From assembly GCA_030549205.1 (NCBI GenBank), contig JAUKTV010000011.1:558001-622000 (forward strand): a stretch of 64,000 bases of DNA. Direction: 5' to 3'. The stretch's first letter is position 1; each line of letters starts with the position of its first letter. A program made the position numbers and the translations under genes. Below the pieces are notes generated by a model. It ran no database searches, was not told the DNA's origin, and was given only the letters and a program-made list of their open reading frames with translations. Below are positions 62,374 through 64,000 of the stretch, piece after piece. Source of the DNA: Apiosordaria backusii (Eukaryota > Ascomycota > Sordariomycetes > Sordariales > Lasiosphaeriaceae).

Positions 62374-63012
62374 ATGCCGCTCCTCAGCTTCCTCGCCAGC
62401 AAGCTGCTCGGGGTCGAGCCCGCCTCCCAGAATCTCAATGCACCAACAGGCCCACAACCGGTGCCCACATCCGCACCGACACCACCATCTTCGACCAAAC
62501 TAAAACAGCCCTATGAGAGACCACCATACCCCCCCGTCTTTTCCGAACGCTCGCTCCGCCAAATGGGGTTGATGGCCGCCGGTGGTGGCTTCCTGGCTCT
62601 CTCCATCCTCGTCACCCGGCGAGCCATTGCCAGGCAGATGATCATGTCCAGGCTCAAGTACTACTCCTCCAACCCAATAGCGCTGCCCTCTCAGCCATTG
62701 AAGAAGGACCCCTTGATCGCCTTTACCGCCTTGAACTATGCAACCCTCAACACCATGGCCTTTGGTATCATGTTTGTCGGAGGGTTGTCCTGGGCCTTTA
62801 ATATCTCTACTCTGGAAGAGCTGAGGCAAGCATCACAGTACTCCATGGCCCGGTCCATCTCCTCAGCCATGGGAGGGGAGGAGGACAAGGAAGCCGAGAA
62901 GGAGCTTGTCGAGTGGATGGCCAAGCAGCTGAACATGGCTTTGCCCAACAAGCCAGAAGATGAATCATTGCCATCAACTTCATCGGATAACGAGGCGGCC
63001 AAGAAACCTTGA
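62374..63012 (+). CDS. AIM11: Aim11-like mitochondrial membrane protein
   Basis: Single exon, 212 aa, ATG 62374 (CCAAAATGCC). A Pro-rich N-terminus (to about 50) is followed by FSERSLRQMGLMAAGGGFLA, the start of a first hydrophobic segment (about 63-85) ending TRRAIARQM. A second segment (NTMAFGIMFVGGLSWAFNI, about 125-143) follows DPLIAFTALNYATL. The tail is Glu/Lys/Ser-rich. The two-segment layout and the RRAI/LNYATL motifs match the fungal Aim11 family (altered inheritance of mitochondria 11). Membership is by motif and size; biochemical role is unknown in the family. Confidence 0.85.
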   Translation: MPLLSFLASKLLGVEPASQNLNAPTGPQPVPTSAPTPPSSTKLKQPYERPPYPPVFSERSLRQMGLMAAGGGFLALSILVTRRAIARQMIMSRLKYYSSNPIALPSQPLKKDPLIAFTALNYATLNTMAFGIMFVGGLSWAFNISTLEELRQASQYSMARSISSAMGGEEDKEAEKELVEWMAKQLNMALPNKPEDESLPSTSSDNEAAKKP

Positions 63013-63512
63013 TGGACAGCTGACTTGATTTGGAAAGGATTGGCTCTGGAAAAAGAAAAACAAACAACAGCACACAACCTTAGTGTAAAATCGAGCCTGG
63101 TCTGTACGATTGATCCTTTCCGGTTGTGTCGATAGATGGTCCAACGGCACACACATACACATGCAGACCGACTCGGCAATCACTTGAGCCAGGGGCTAGT
63201 CACCTTCGCAGTTTTTCATGCAGACGTGCATGATTGAATCAGGAAAGGCAGCTGTTAGATCAATTCAATCTCGACTCTTCTGGCCGCAGGTTCCCGCTCT
63301 TGCATTTATTATGTCGTGCCCATGTCGGGTACCGCACTCGTGTATAAGTATGCTCTCATGGCCATGATACCTGTCTGTTTCCGTTATTTTTCGGTTGTCT
63401 CCAGGCCCTCCGCTTTTATCACAACTCGATTTTTGTCAGGTCGGCGGCATCTTGCTTCCTTTTCACCAGCCTTCTGATCTATATTTCTGTTTCTAAGCTC
63501 CACACATCCACC
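63013..63512. other. Intergenic and leader of the last gene
   Basis: 500 bases between AIM11 and the gene starting at 63513. The T/C-rich part just before 63513 (cttcctttt, ttctgtttct) fits a leader. Nothing else is seen. Confidence 0.5.
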
Positions 63513-64000
63513 ATGACACCCTTTGACATTCAGGTTCACTGCTACGCTCTCAAAAAGCCCAGCAATGAGCATCACCATCTGGAATGTCCAGTCAACATCC
63601 TCAAGGACTTGCCTACGGATGCCTGGCCTGACCATGTCATGACCCGAGCAAGTGGGGGAACCCTCGACAACCATGTCGGCTTCATCCCAATCGAGTGGAT
63701 CAATTACTATCGAACCTGTCAGCGTCAGTCATACTGCCACGGCGTTGTCCAAACTGGGGAACCATGGCCCAACGAAAAGGGGGATAAACTCTGGTTGAGG
63801 AGCGACGTACCGCTGATCCCGGGGCGCAAGGACGTGCCGGTGTATAACATCACAAAGGGGATGTGCTGCATGGTTTGGTATGTTTTTTCTTCGTCAGTAG
63901 AGAGGGAGAAAGGAAGATTTCGGCACTTTTCCATTACCCCCATTGCCACATTACCACATTGTCCTTCTCCCACGTTGACACATTAGCACATTACCCCTTT
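63513..64000 (+). CDS. Unrecognised protein, 5' part (runs off the window)
   Basis: ATG 63513 in a strong context (CCACCATGAC). Exon 1 appears to end at 63877, where GTATGTTTTT follows ATG-GTT-TG, so the last part of the window is intron. About 122 residues are visible (MTPFDIQVHCYALKKPSNEH and onward) with RASGGTLDNHVGFIPIEWIN, YRTCQRQSYCHGVVQTGEPW and several Cys. The start has no signal peptide and no domain I recognise. The GTATGT donor is a clear fungal 5' splice site. No acceptor lies before position 64000 with confidence. Confidence 0.65.

Overview
The window looks like nuclear DNA of a filamentous ascomycete, most likely a Sordariomycete close to the Sordariales. Genes are split by 48-148 bp introns with GTRNGT-like donors, CTRAY-like branch sites and YAG acceptors. 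Third codon positions are GC-rich, and the single transposon shows RIP-type C-to-T decay. There are no bacterial operons, phage genes or CRISPR arrays.

Layout: 1-578 (-) start of a mitochondrial GTPase (MTG1). 1364-3505 (-) Cti6-like PHD protein. 6207-8051 (+) unknown protein with EHKG repeats. 9860-14698 (+) very large disordered protein. 16371-18872 (-) fungal protein with an AreA/DUF1752-like N-terminus, a proline repeat tail and a frame break. 18.9-23.0 kb is gene-poor. 23001-24431 (-) mitochondrial short-chain dehydrogenase. 25344-25416 (-) degenerate tRNA-Gly. 25591-27391 (-) and 27877-29270 (+) are MCC beta subunit and isovaleryl-CoA dehydrogenase, a divergent leucine-degradation pair on a 485 bp promoter. 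29.3-35.1 kb is an accessory-like stretch with minisatellites and a RIP-decayed Fot1/pogo element (31977-33925). 35179-35823 (+) Nudix hydrolase. 36635-37609 (+) dienelactone hydrolase family. 37971-42992 (-) SEA-complex Mtc5/WDR59. 43703-44351 (+) Ubc13. 46268-47086 (+) unknown. 48580-49863 (+) Etr1. 50034-52868 (-) Vps34. 53461-54817 (+) Nse4. 55347-60145 (+) giant coiled-coil membrane protein. 60379-61593 (-) Fe(II)/2-oxoglutarate dioxygenase. 62374-63012 (+) Aim11. 63513 to the end (+) start of an unknown gene.

How the genes relate: several products are mitochondrial (Mtg1, SDR, Mcc2, Ivd, Etr1, Aim11), and only the Mcc2/Ivd pair is a plain pathway cluster. Vps34 and Mtc5 both belong to vacuolar, autophagy and TORC1 biology. 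Ubc13 and Nse4 both serve DNA-damage tolerance and repair. These last pairs are probably chance neighbours.

The most useful structural result is that three otherwise well-preserved genes (16371-18872, 27877-29270 and 37971-42992) each have one reading-frame break at or near a run of G on the + strand, and in each adding one G would restore the frame. Shared homopolymer under-calling in the assembly is the simplest explanation, so none of the three should be called a pseudogene from this sequence alone. Exon limits below were read by hand from splice motifs and frame continuity.
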